Part shown: in pieces, positions 42,301 to 50,246 of the stretch
Layout of the letters: every line of letters starts with the position of its first letter
Position numbering within the stretch: position 1 is the first letter of the stretch
The notes under the pieces: generated by a model
Told to the model about the DNA's origin: nothing
What the model saw: the letters and a program-made list of their open reading frames with translations, nothing else
Databases searched by the model: none
Origin: Clostridiales bacterium
Lineage (GTDB): Bacteria > Bacillota > Clostridia > Oscillospirales > Oscillospiraceae
Direction of reading: 5' to 3'
Assembly: GCA_021202515.1 (NCBI GenBank)
Contig: JAJQCW010000003.1
Span: 1 to 63,842 of the forward strand
Length of the DNA stretch: 63,842 bases
Position numbers and translations under genes: made by a program

Positions 42301-44780
42301 AGAGCACCACCATCACCGGCAGCGCGGAGCTGACCACCGATACCTCTTACGGCGACTATCAGCTCACCGTGGACGGCATCACCGACTATGTGACCGCCGG
42401 CACCGATGACGTTTACGGCGTGGTTCTCCACACCGCCGAGGGCAGCGATTACGGCCTGCGCCACCTGGAGAACATCTGGCGGGTCAGCGAGCTGGCGTTC
42501 TGCACCGGCTTCACCACCGCAGTCCACAACTGCCCCACCTCCTCTGCCCACTACGAGGCCATCATGGGCCAAACCATCACCGGCATCACCTATTACACCA
42601 GCGCGGGCATCTATGAGGTCGCCCTGAGCGAGAGCGTGTATGTCCCCACCAAGTCGGATGTCTCTGTCACCGTGGAGGACGCCTACGTGCTGGACGGCCA
42701 GACCACCTTCACCGTGGACGGCACCCTGGCCGACGACTTCGAGGCCGCGTACAGCGTGGACATCGAGGGCGCTGTGATTGACGCCGAGAACGGCACCATC
42801 ACCTTTGCCACCGACACCGACCTGGACAGCTACACCCTGACCATCTCCGACCAGAGCGGCAAATACGCCGACCTCACCGCCAGCTTCTCCCTGTACAATT
42901 ACTACTATATGAATGTGCCTTACAGCGTGTTCTATGGCGAGCTGAACGATGACGGCGACGTGGACGTTGTCACTTCTGCCACCACCAGCAAGGCTGCCAA
43001 CTGCAAGAACGTCTACATGACCGTGGACTCCGACGCTGGCACCACCACCATCTACGGCGTAGTCCTTCCCGTGAAGGTCTCCGGCTCCGCCTATACCAGT
43101 GTGAAAGACCTGGTCACCGACGCTGCCGCTGACTATTACGTGGGCGACGCGCTGGAGAGCGCTCCCACCGTGTATCTGGAGCTGAGCTACAGCAGCCGCA
43201 CCGGCTACAGCTTCTCCTCCATCCAATCCACCGCTGAGGCCACCACTGCCACCGTGGACGCTACCCTCTCCAGCAGCTCCGTCTGGGGCGACTATGAGCT
43301 GGATCTGGATTCCGATTACGGCATCGCCACCACGGAGGTCTACGGAGCTTATTTCACTACCACCGATGGCGCACAGTACGCCATGAAGCAGAGTGAGAAC
43401 CTGTGGACCCCCAGCAAGTACTACGAGGCCGCCTGGGATACCATCGACAACGATTACTATTCCGGCATGGAAGGCAAGACCATCGAGAGCGTGACCTTCA
43501 TCACCGCCTCCGGCATCGTGGTGTACACTCTGTCTGAGGCCCTGTATGTAACGCCTCATATGGCCGATGTCCCCGCCGCAGAATTCACCAGCGGCACCAC
43601 CCTCGCCATCACTGGTGTGGCGGAGGACGCGGAGAACGTCACCGTCACCGTGAAAGCCTCCGGCAAGAACGGTGCCTCCCTGACCGATGAAGCCAAGTCC
43701 ATTGTGGACGGCGTTGTGACTCTGGATTCTGCCGCCACCGACGGCACCACCTATCGGGTGACCATCACCAGCGACAACTACGCCAGCAACATCGTCAACG
43801 CCACTTACAGCGTGGACACTGCTGCCCTGACAGCCGCCATTGAGACTGCCCAGGCCCTGACCGAGAGCAATTACACCGCCGACAGTTGGGCCGCCATGCA
43901 GACCGCCCTGTCGGACGCCACCGCCCTGGCCGAAGCCACCACAGGCAAGACCCAGGCCGAGGTAGACGAAATCACTTCCGCCCTGACAGCCGCCGTTGAC
44001 GCGCTGGTGGACACCACTGCCCTGACTTCTGCCATTGAACAGGCTGCCGCCCTGACCGAGAGCGACTACACCGCCGAAAGCTGGGCTGACCTGCAAACCG
44101 CTCTGACCGCCGCGCAGACCGTGGCCGCCAACGCCGCCGCAACCCAGAACGAGGTGGACGAAGCTGCTGCCGCTCTGACCGCTGCCATCTCCACGCTGGA
44201 GAAGGCCGAAGAAGAAGTCACTGCTCCCGCCGCCACCAAGATCACCTCCGCCATCAACCGGGCGAAGGGGATCAAGCTCACCTGGAACGCCGTGGACAAC
44301 GCCACCAGCTACCAGGTCTATCGCAAGATCGGCAGCGGAAGCTGGAAGAAGGTCAAGACCACTTCCTCCACTACCTGGCTGGACACCGCCGCCACCAAGA
44401 ACGGCACCAAGTACCAGTACAAGGTTTACGCGGTGAACTCTGCCGGAAAGAGCAAGGCTTCCGCCACCAAGACCATCTACCGCCTGACTGCCAAGCACTT
44501 CACCCGCGCCAAGAATGTCAGCGGCAAGAAGATCAGCCTCAAGTGGACCCGGAACACCAAGGCCACCGGTTACGTCATCGAGTATTCCACCAGCAAGAGC
44601 TTCACCAGTTCTACCACCAAGACCGTCAAGGTCAAGGGCAACAAGAACCTGACTACCACCCTGAAGAACCTGAAGAAGGGTAAGACCTATTACATCCGTA
44701 TGCGGGCCTACAAGACCTCCGGCGGCGTGACCTCTTACGCCGGCTGGAGCAAGGTCAAGACCGTTAAGGTCAAGAAGTAA
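39390..44780 (+). CDS. Giant secreted multi-repeat protein with FMN-bind-like, FIVAR and FN3 domains
   Basis: A 1796-residue secreted protein with signal peptide MKRVCSLLLSLALLLSVAQP. An acidic low-complexity stretch (about residues 27-95) leads into an FMN_bind-like domain (about 105-215) whose flavin-site motif is VSEATCSS instead of SGATYSS. Four ~305-residue modules follow (about 226, 531, 834 and 1170 onward), each opening PYADFYAxL and carrying DxVTSATTSK; the third diverges. They recall domain C of Tp47-type proteins, though I am not certain. Two FIVAR-like helical domains (about 1475-1605) and two FN3-like domains complete it. The FN3 tail is Lys-rich. Modules 1 and 2 are nearly identical in DNA (915-bp period). 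It leads the ApbE locus. Confidence 0.8.
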   Translation: MKRVCSLLLSLALLLSVAQPTVLAAELDASDEAAVVAAAEVEEAAAEEEAEADAEDEQEAEASEETEEAEAETEAVQEETPAAEEEATVSAAYVDDDGSLTLELSEGTPADGTYTGTATVEPDEYEDFDAYEVQIAFTFADGALTGAELVSTISDRHNSSYFSDAAEGYGSYTGVYDQLISGSTTVDAVSEATCSSKGIVAAYEDAYAQAVAANTGSEEETEYVYVSMNIPYADFYAELNDSGDVDTVTSATTSKAANCKNVYLTVDSDAGTTSIYGVVVPVKMSAATYEAVAGLVTDSAAAYYVGEAVEDPAVYLELTYEDGAYTFSDIQGTVTTTTVSDTTLSTASVWGDYELDLDADYGIATTEVYGAYFTTTDGAQYAMKQSENLWTPSKYYEAAWDTIDNDYYSSMEGKTIESVTFITTSGLVVYALDEPLYVQEHMSSVPTAEFTSATTMAISNLAEDAADVSVTVKASGKNGASLTDEGKTVVDGVVTLDTAATDGTTYQVTITSSNYAANIVTATYTEAEVYAYMNVPYADFYAGLNDDGDVDTVTSATTSKAANCKNVYLTVDSDAGTTSIYGVVVPVKMSESTYETVADLVTDSTAAYYVGETVEDPAVYLELSYADGAYTFSDIQGESTTSTVTDTELSSASVWGDYELDLSSDYGIATTDVYGAYFTTTDGAQYAMKQSENLWTPSKYYEAAWDTIDNDYYSSMEGKTIESVTFITTSGLVVYALDEPLYVQEHMSDIPTAEFTSATTIAISNLADDAENVTVTVKASGRNGTYLTDEAVSVVDGVATLDTAATDGTTYQVTITSSNYASNIVTATYVAQDYYVLMNIPYDEFYAADVNNDVAVDAFTSATKAKTQTWSLSGGSYHVSEDGSDITGVTFPVKVPEGTDLSAYTQITDDDSLEITVTNRGTTSTTTYTGSQALYQADSYSYYVLSSDPSYYKELTVNEDGSFSFGAVVGESTTITGSAELTTDTSYGDYQLTVDGITDYVTAGTDDVYGVVLHTAEGSDYGLRHLENIWRVSELAFCTGFTTAVHNCPTSSAHYEAIMGQTITGITYYTSAGIYEVALSESVYVPTKSDVSVTVEDAYVLDGQTTFTVDGTLADDFEAAYSVDIEGAVIDAENGTITFATDTDLDSYTLTISDQSGKYADLTASFSLYNYYYMNVPYSVFYGELNDDGDVDVVTSATTSKAANCKNVYMTVDSDAGTTTIYGVVLPVKVSGSAYTSVKDLVTDAAADYYVGDALESAPTVYLELSYSSRTGYSFSSIQSTAEATTATVDATLSSSSVWGDYELDLDSDYGIATTEVYGAYFTTTDGAQYAMKQSENLWTPSKYYEAAWDTIDNDYYSGMEGKTIESVTFITASGIVVYTLSEALYVTPHMADVPAAEFTSGTTLAITGVAEDAENVTVTVKASGKNGASLTDEAKSIVDGVVTLDSAATDGTTYRVTITSDNYASNIVNATYSVDTAALTAAIETAQALTESNYTADSWAAMQTALSDATALAEATTGKTQAEVDEITSALTAAVDALVDTTALTSAIEQAAALTESDYTAESWADLQTALTAAQTVAANAAATQNEVDEAAAALTAAISTLEKAEEEVTAPAATKITSAINRAKGIKLTWNAVDNATSYQVYRKIGSGSWKKVKTTSSTTWLDTAATKNGTKYQYKVYAVNSAGKSKASATKTIYRLTAKHFTRAKNVSGKKISLKWTRNTKATGYVIEYSTSKSFTSSTTKTVKVKGNKNLTTTLKNLKKGKTYYIRMRAYKTSGGVTSYAGWSKVKTVKVKK

Positions 44781-44812
44781 GCGATTTTCGTTCGTACCAA
44801 CCAAACAACCAC

Positions 44813-44840
44813 AGGCAGGGGCTTCGGCCCCTGCCTTGAC
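44813..44840 (+). terminator. Hairpin between the giant protein gene and apbE
   Basis: AGGCAGGGG pairs with CCCCTGCCT around CTTCGG, with only TT after it. Probably partial attenuation or mRNA stabilisation rather than a full stop. Confidence 0.55.
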
Positions 44841-44907
44841 GTGCGATGTTAGCTTTTAGCCGTTGGTTGTTAGAAGCTAATAGCTCCCATAGAAAGGAAG
44901 ATCCCGA

Positions 44908-46011
44908 TTGACAAGGCAAATCGGCTGCCTGCTGCTGGCGGCGGCGCTGTGCGCCCTGACTGGCTGCGGCGGCGCGGCGGAAGTATCCTCTGACGGCGAG
45001 ACCAGTCAGGCAGCGTCCAGCGCCGTCCAAACCACCCAGGAGACGGAGGAAATCGCTTCCAGCACACAGCAGGTGTTCGCCATGGACACCTATATGACCG
45101 TCACCGCCTACGGTGACCAAGCGGAGGCGGCGGTGTCCGCCGCGGTGGAGGAAATTCAGCGGCTGGACGCCCTGTGGAGCGTGGGGGAGAGTGACAGCGA
45201 AATTTCCATCCTCAACGACAGCGGCTCTATTCTCCTCTCTGAGGAAACCGCGGAGCTGGTGGAACGCTCCCTGACCCTGTACCAGGAGACAGAGGGGGCC
45301 TTTGACATCACCATCTACCCCCTGATGGTAGAGTGGGGCTTCACCAGTGGGGAGTACCAGGTGCCGACCCAGGAGCGCATCGACGAGCTGCTGGAGCTGG
45401 TGGGCAGCTACAAGCTGGAATACGACGCCGAGACCCGGCAGTTGACCCTCCCGGAGGGCATGGCAATCGACCTGGGCGGTATTGCCAAGGGCTACGTCTC
45501 CAGTCACATCATGGACGTGTTCGAGGAATACGGCGTGGTGTCCGGCATGGTGTCTCTGGGGGGCAACGTGCAGACCTACAGCACCAAGACCGACGGCAGC
45601 CTCTGGCGGGTAGGCATTGAGAACCCGGATACCACCGTGGAGGCCCTGTCCAACGTAGACTATGTGGGCATCCTCAGCGTGGAGGACAAGGCGGTCATCA
45701 CCTCCGGCGGCTACGAGCGCTATTTTGAGGAGGACGGCGTCACCTACCACCACATCCTGGACCCGGCCACCGGCAGCAGCGCCCGTAGCGGCCTGCTCTC
45801 CGTCACCATTGTCAGCGAGGATGGCACCCTGGCCGACGGCTTGTCTACCTCCCTGTTTGTCATGGGAAAGGAACGCGCCCTGGAATATTGGGCTGCGCAC
45901 AGCGACGAATTTGACGCAGTTCTGGTGGAGGAGGACGGCTCCGTCACCATCACCGGCGGTCTGAAGGATTGCTTCGAGTCCGATTTGGACTATACCTGTG
46001 TGGAAAACTGA
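44908..46011 (+). CDS. apbE: FAD:protein FMN transferase (ApbE), lipoprotein
   Basis: A 367-residue extracytosolic enzyme that moves FMN from FAD to a Thr of target proteins. The N-terminus is a lipoprotein signal with lipobox LTGC, then a Ser/Thr/Gln-rich linker. Catalytic domain features: MDTYMTVTAYGD, IDLGGIAKGY, VSLGGNVQ, VITSGGYERYFEEDG, YHHILDPATG and the Asp/Thr metal site LADGLSTSLFVMG. Start is TTG with AGAAAGGAAG upstream. Its substrates are the adjacent FMN-binding proteins. Confidence 0.95.
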   Translation: MTRQIGCLLLAAALCALTGCGGAAEVSSDGETSQAASSAVQTTQETEEIASSTQQVFAMDTYMTVTAYGDQAEAAVSAAVEEIQRLDALWSVGESDSEISILNDSGSILLSEETAELVERSLTLYQETEGAFDITIYPLMVEWGFTSGEYQVPTQERIDELLELVGSYKLEYDAETRQLTLPEGMAIDLGGIAKGYVSSHIMDVFEEYGVVSGMVSLGGNVQTYSTKTDGSLWRVGIENPDTTVEALSNVDYVGILSVEDKAVITSGGYERYFEEDGVTYHHILDPATGSSARSGLLSVTIVSEDGTLADGLSTSLFVMGKERALEYWAAHSDEFDAVLVEEDGSVTITGGLKDCFESDLDYTCVEN

Positions 46012-46021
46012 GGAAAACGCA

Positions 46022-48361
46022 ATGAAAAAGATATTGAGTTTGGTCCAACTGCTCCCCGCCGTGGCGGTGGGGCTGGCAGCGGCCATTGGCTTCCAAATCA
46101 GCGCCCCGGCGCTGGAGGCCATTGTCTGGCCGGAGGAGCCGGATCTCTCCGCTGTGGCGGAGGACGGCGAAACGCTGAGCCAGCAGGAGACCGAAGCCGT
46201 TGTGGAAGAACTGCTGGCCCAGGGGGTCGGCGACTTTGAGGACGGCGTATACTACGGCTCCGGCACCGGTTTTTCCGGCATTACTCAAGTGGAGGTGGTG
46301 GTGGAGAACCGCCAAATCGTCCAAATCAACATTTTGAGTTATCAGGACGACGACAGCTTCTTCAACCGGGCCAAAGGGGTCATTGATTCCGTGCTGACCG
46401 CCCAGACCTGGGAGGTGGATACGGTTTCCGGGGCCACCTATTCCAGCCGGGGGATTCTGGAGGCGGTGAAAAACGCTCTGAGCGGCACAAACGAGCTGTC
46501 TGAAACGGCGGACAGCGGCACAACCACAACGGAGCTCACTGTCAGCAGCTATGACGACAGCGCGACCTGGGCGGACGGCACCTATACCGGCTCCGCCAGG
46601 GGCTTCGGCGGGACCATCAAGGTCCAGGTCACCATTAAGGACGGCAAAATCACCGCCATTCAGGTGCTGAGCCACTCCGGGGAGACTGCGTCCTATTTCA
46701 GCAAGGCCAAAGCCATCATCAGCCGCATTCTCAAGGCCCAAAGTCCCAACGTGGACACGGTCTCCGGGGCCACCTACTCCTCCACGGGCATCCGGGAGGC
46801 GGTGAAGGCTGCCCTGAAAAAGGCGGCGGGGCAGTCGGTCTCCACCCTTGAGGAAGAAGAGAGCGACCAGACGGAGACCAACGCCAGCCAGGAGATCACC
46901 CTGCCGGAGGGCGCGCCCGCCGACGGCAGCTATACCGGCACTGGGGAATGTACAAAGTTCGGCTACAGCGTCACCCTGACCGCCGTGTTCGAAAACGGCG
47001 TGTTGACCGCTCTGGAGGACTTCACCCTGGTGGACAACGATGACGAGGACAACGTACCCTTTGCGGCCTCTGCCTGGGCGGGGATGAAAACCAACCTGCT
47101 CTCCGGCAGCACTGACGTGGTCTCCGGGGCCACCTATTCCTCAAACGCGATTCTGGTCGCCTATCAGGACGCCTATGCCCAGGCGGTGGCCGCTGGCGGC
47201 GGCACGGTAGAAACGCCCGATGACGATTCCGATGAAACCGAGAACAACGGAGACGCGGACGAGGAACAGGACGCGACGGAGGACACCTCCGGCGACCAGG
47301 ATGAGAACCAGGGCGAAACGGAGGACAACACCGGCACCCAGGACGAGGAGCAGAGCGAGGACGTGCTGCCCGCCGACGGCACCTATACCGCCAGCGCCCT
47401 GTGCGAGCCGGACGAGTACGAGGACTTTGAAGCCTATACCCTGACGGCAGACGTGACCTTCGAGGACGGAAAGCTGGTGTCCATCGACAACCTGACCTCC
47501 ACCGACGACAGCAACGTAAAATACTACACCCGCGCCGCCGAGGGGACCAGCAAGTACACCGGCGTGGTGGCCCAGCTCATCGACAAGCAGAGCAGCGGGG
47601 ACATTGACGCGGTGAGCAACGCCACCTGTTCCTCTGTGGCGCTGGTGGCGATCTACGAGGACGCTTACGCCCAGGCGGTTGCCGCCGCCCAGACGGAGGA
47701 CGCAGGCGACAGCGATTCCGACGCAACCGGCGATTCTGCCGACAGAGATTTAACTGGTACTCCTGCCGACGGCACCTATACCGCCAGCGCCCTGTGCGAG
47801 CCGGACGAGTACGAGGACTTTGAAGCCTATACCCTGACGGCAGACGTGACCTTCGAGGACGGAAAGCTGGTGTCCATCGACAACCTGACCTCCACCGACG
47901 ACAGCAACGTAAAATACTACACCCGCGCCGCCGAGGGGACCAGCAAGTACACCGGCGTGGTGGCCCAGCTCATCGACAAGCAGAGCAGCGGGGACATTGA
48001 CGCGGTGAGCAACGCCACCTGTTCCTCTGTGGCGCTGGTGGCCATTTATGAGGACGCATACGCCCAGGCGGTGGCCGCGAACAGCCAAGTGACTGCGACA
48101 GCGGTTGACACAGACGAGGACACCGAGACGGAAGAAGCAGAGCTGGAGGAAACCGCAGAGGAAGAAATCGCTGAAGAAGCCTCCACCGAGGAAACTGAAG
48201 CCGCAGAAGCGGAAACCGCCAGCGAATCCACAGAGGAATCGGCTGTCCCTGCCGAACAGGAGGCAGAAAAAACCGCCGCCGAGGAGAAGCAGACAGCGGA
48301 GGATGACGCGGCAGCCGAGGAAACATCCCCGCAAAGCGAGAAGGAGGACACAGAGGAATGA
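46022..48361 (+). CDS. Five-module FMN-binding protein
   Basis: A 779-residue membrane-anchored or secreted protein. After a hydrophobic N-terminal segment (residues ~5-32) come five FMN_bind modules. Modules 1-3 end in the canonical flavinylation motif SGATYSS (threonines near residues 138, 250 and 371). Modules 4 and 5 carry SNATCSS instead and are almost identical to each other, DNA included. A Glu-rich tail closes the protein (about 697-779). It probably carries several covalent FMNs and passes electrons outside the membrane. The start at 46022 (GAGG eight bases upstream) lies 11 bp after apbE. Confidence 0.9.
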   Translation: MKKILSLVQLLPAVAVGLAAAIGFQISAPALEAIVWPEEPDLSAVAEDGETLSQQETEAVVEELLAQGVGDFEDGVYYGSGTGFSGITQVEVVVENRQIVQINILSYQDDDSFFNRAKGVIDSVLTAQTWEVDTVSGATYSSRGILEAVKNALSGTNELSETADSGTTTTELTVSSYDDSATWADGTYTGSARGFGGTIKVQVTIKDGKITAIQVLSHSGETASYFSKAKAIISRILKAQSPNVDTVSGATYSSTGIREAVKAALKKAAGQSVSTLEEEESDQTETNASQEITLPEGAPADGSYTGTGECTKFGYSVTLTAVFENGVLTALEDFTLVDNDDEDNVPFAASAWAGMKTNLLSGSTDVVSGATYSSNAILVAYQDAYAQAVAAGGGTVETPDDDSDETENNGDADEEQDATEDTSGDQDENQGETEDNTGTQDEEQSEDVLPADGTYTASALCEPDEYEDFEAYTLTADVTFEDGKLVSIDNLTSTDDSNVKYYTRAAEGTSKYTGVVAQLIDKQSSGDIDAVSNATCSSVALVAIYEDAYAQAVAAAQTEDAGDSDSDATGDSADRDLTGTPADGTYTASALCEPDEYEDFEAYTLTADVTFEDGKLVSIDNLTSTDDSNVKYYTRAAEGTSKYTGVVAQLIDKQSSGDIDAVSNATCSSVALVAIYEDAYAQAVAANSQVTATAVDTDEDTETEEAELEETAEEEIAEEASTEETEAAEAETASESTEESAVPAEQEAEKTAAEEKQTAEDDAAAEETSPQSEKEDTEE
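47369..48045. repeat. Near-identical duplicated FMN_bind module (DNA level)
   Basis: About 280 bp starting at 47369 recur at 47765 with only synonymous changes at the far end (for example GCGATCTAC against GCCATTTAT). The period is about 392 bp. This is a recent in-frame module duplication inside the five-module gene. Confidence 0.85.
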
Positions 48362-48828
48362 GACAGTTTATTCTTCGGGCGGTCAATCTGGCGCTGATTT
48401 TTGCCATTGGGGTGTGTTACCAGCAGTACGCTCTGCCCCGCGCGGCGGAGGTGGAGGAGTACAACCAACAGGCAGCCCAGGCAGAGGCCCTGGCGGAGGA
48501 GTACGCCGCGATGGAGGCGGCGGCGCTGAACCAGGCCGCTGAGGAAGAGGCGGAGAGCGGATATCAGGACGGCACTTATACCGGCGTCGGCAGCGGCTTC
48601 GGCGGGGAGATCACTCTGAGCGTCACCATTGAGGGCGGCGACATTACGAGTGTGGAGCTGGTCTCCGCGCCCGGCGAGGATTCTTCTTATCTCTCCCAGG
48701 CGGAGACGCTGCTGGACGACATCGTCACCGCTCAGTCCGCCGACCTGGACACGGTCAGCGGGGCCACCTTCTCCTCCACGGGTATCCTGGAGGCGGCGCA
48801 AAACGCGCTGGAGGAGGCATCTCAATGA
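48358..48828 (+). CDS. Single-module FMN-binding protein
   Basis: A 156-residue protein with a hydrophobic anchor (residues ~5-25), an Ala/Glu coiled stalk (about 28-65), and one FMN_bind domain with flavinylation motif SGATFSS (Thr near residue 138). It overlaps the upstream stop and the downstream start by a few bases, so all three genes are coupled. A likely first flavin acceptor next to the membrane ferredoxin. Confidence 0.92.
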   Translation: MRQFILRAVNLALIFAIGVCYQQYALPRAAEVEEYNQQAAQAEALAEEYAAMEAAALNQAAEEEAESGYQDGTYTGVGSGFGGEITLSVTIEGGDITSVELVSAPGEDSSYLSQAETLLDDIVTAQSADLDTVSGATFSSTGILEAAQNALEEASQ

Positions 48829-49688
48829 CAGAGCAGAAAAAGAAGCCGAAGAACCCGGCCCTGGCCCGCCGCCAGCGCCAGGGCTGGGTGCGCATCGGCG
48901 TGCAAATCGTGTTTTTCCTGGCGGCCCCTTCGGTCTACGCCTCGGCGTTCTCCGGCCTCAAGGCCATTTTCACCGCCTTCGGGGAAGGGGAGCCGCTGGT
49001 CTGGTCCGCCTTTACCACCCATCTGGTGCTGCTGGTGGCCTTTACCATCCTCTTTGGCCGGTACTTCTGCGGCTGGGCCTGCGCCTTCGGCGCGGTGGGG
49101 GATTGGGTTTATCGCTTCTCCCAGTGGGCGCAGAAAAAGACCAAAATCAAGCTGCCCAAGCTGCCGGAAAAGGCAGTCCTTGTGTTGCAATGGATGAAAT
49201 ATGTGACGCTGGCGGCGGTGCTGGTCCTGTGCTTTCTGGGATACGGCGGCACAGTCAGCCAGAACAGCCCGTGGACGGTGTTCTCCATGCTCATCTCCGG
49301 GAACTTCCGGCTGGCGGCCTACGGCGTGGCCATCGTGTTCCTGTTGACGATTTTGGTGGGTATGGCCCTCCAGGAGCGGTATTTTTGTCAGTTTTTCTGT
49401 CCGCTGGGGGCGGTGTTCTCCCTGCTGCCGGTGCTGCCCTTTTTCAACCTGAAACGGGACGCCGCCGCCTGCCCCGCCCGGTGCGGCGCGTGCCAGAAGA
49501 ACTGTCCTGTCTCCCTCCAACTGGACCGGGACTCCCTTCGGCAAGGGGAGTGCATCCGCTGTGGCCGCTGCTCCGGCATCTGTCCCCGGAACAACATCTC
49601 CACCGCCTTTGGCCTGCTCAAAGGGGACGAACTGTGGCCCGATCTGCTGCGGGGCGGGGTGCTGCTGGCGCTGCTGCTCTTGCTGTGA
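48825..49688 (+). CDS. NapH-like membrane polyferredoxin
   Basis: A 287-residue membrane protein with about five helices and conserved loop motifs FCGWACAFGAVGDW and FCQFFCPLGAVFSL, typical of the NapH/RnfH-like group. Two [4Fe-4S] motifs follow near the C-terminus, CPARCGACQKNCP and CIRCGRCSGICP, then one last hydrophobic stretch. It should pass electrons across or along the membrane to the flavinylated partners. Last gene of the locus. Confidence 0.92.
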   Translation: MTEQKKKPKNPALARRQRQGWVRIGVQIVFFLAAPSVYASAFSGLKAIFTAFGEGEPLVWSAFTTHLVLLVAFTILFGRYFCGWACAFGAVGDWVYRFSQWAQKKTKIKLPKLPEKAVLVLQWMKYVTLAAVLVLCFLGYGGTVSQNSPWTVFSMLISGNFRLAAYGVAIVFLLTILVGMALQERYFCQFFCPLGAVFSLLPVLPFFNLKRDAAACPARCGACQKNCPVSLQLDRDSLRQGECIRCGRCSGICPRNNISTAFGLLKGDELWPDLLRGGVLLALLLLL

Positions 49689-49724
49689 CGGGAAGATTTC
49701 TTTGCAAAAAACGTCGATTGGGAC

Positions 49725-49753
49725 TTGACTTTTCCTTTAGCGGGTGGTAAAGT
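49725..49753 (+). promoter_or_regulatory. Promoter of tRNA-Leu
   Basis: TTGACT (49725-49730), 17 bases, TAAAGT (49748-49753), about 38 bases before the tRNA. Confidence 0.75.
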
Positions 49754-49790
49754 ATCTCTTGCAGTGAGCGAGATCAGTCCTGTTCGATGT

Positions 49791-49878
49791 GCGCAAGTGG
49801 TGGAATTGGTAGACTCGCTGGCTTCAGGTGCCAGTGCTCATTGCGGGCGTGCGGGTTCGACTCCCGCCTTGCGCACCA
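49791..49878 (+). tRNA. tRNA-Leu (anticodon CAG)
   Basis: Acceptor GCGCAAG (49791-49797) pairs with CTTGCGC (49868-49874), then A and an encoded CCA. The anticodon stem CTGGC/GCCAG encloses loop TTCAGGT with anticodon CAG. A long variable arm (TGCTCATTGCGGGCGT region) and T-loop TTCGACT complete a class II tRNA. Length 88 nt. Confidence 0.95.
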
Positions 49879-49882
49879 ACTC

Positions 49883-49917
49883 AGTCCCCGTCTTTTTGGA
49901 CGGGGACTTTTTTGTGG
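49883..49917 (+). terminator. Terminator of tRNA-Leu
   Basis: AGTCCCCGTC pairs with GACGGGGACT around TTTTTG and is followed by TTTTTT. Confidence 0.85.
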
Positions 49918-50150
49918 AAGGCAGGTTTTCCGTTTGGAGGTCCATCAAAATTGGAACGACCAATTTTCCTGAAATCGCGTTTTTTCTCTGGACTTTCTGC
50001 CTGCTTTATAGTATGATACCGGTGTGAGTGATGAGCAGACCCCTTGTCACAAACCCGAATGTTGCGTTGCCCCGCCCCTTGGAAGAACACGAGTTCTGAC
50101 GAATGGCCGGACGAACTGCCCTTTGCGTTTGTTTATAAGAGGTATATTAT

Positions 50151-50177
50151 GCCCGCATCCTCCGATGCGGGCTTTTT
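50151..50177 (+). terminator. Hairpin terminator in the 49.9-50.2 kb gap
   Basis: GCCCGCATC pairs with GATGCGGGC and is followed by TTTTT. From 49918 to 50246 I find no supported gene. The hairpin lies ~70 bp before hydF and may be the end of an unseen short transcript or a leader attenuator. Confidence 0.7.
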
Positions 50178-50246
50178 CTGTGCTTTCCGGCGCGCAGGCT
50201 GCAACCGTGCCCGCCGGAAACGCCCCACGAGAGAAAGGAGACGCTT

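Noticed and set aside
41163-44804. 1213-codon minus ORF opposite the giant protein
   Set aside because: Gly/Val/His-rich repeat shadow of the repetitive plus-strand gene.
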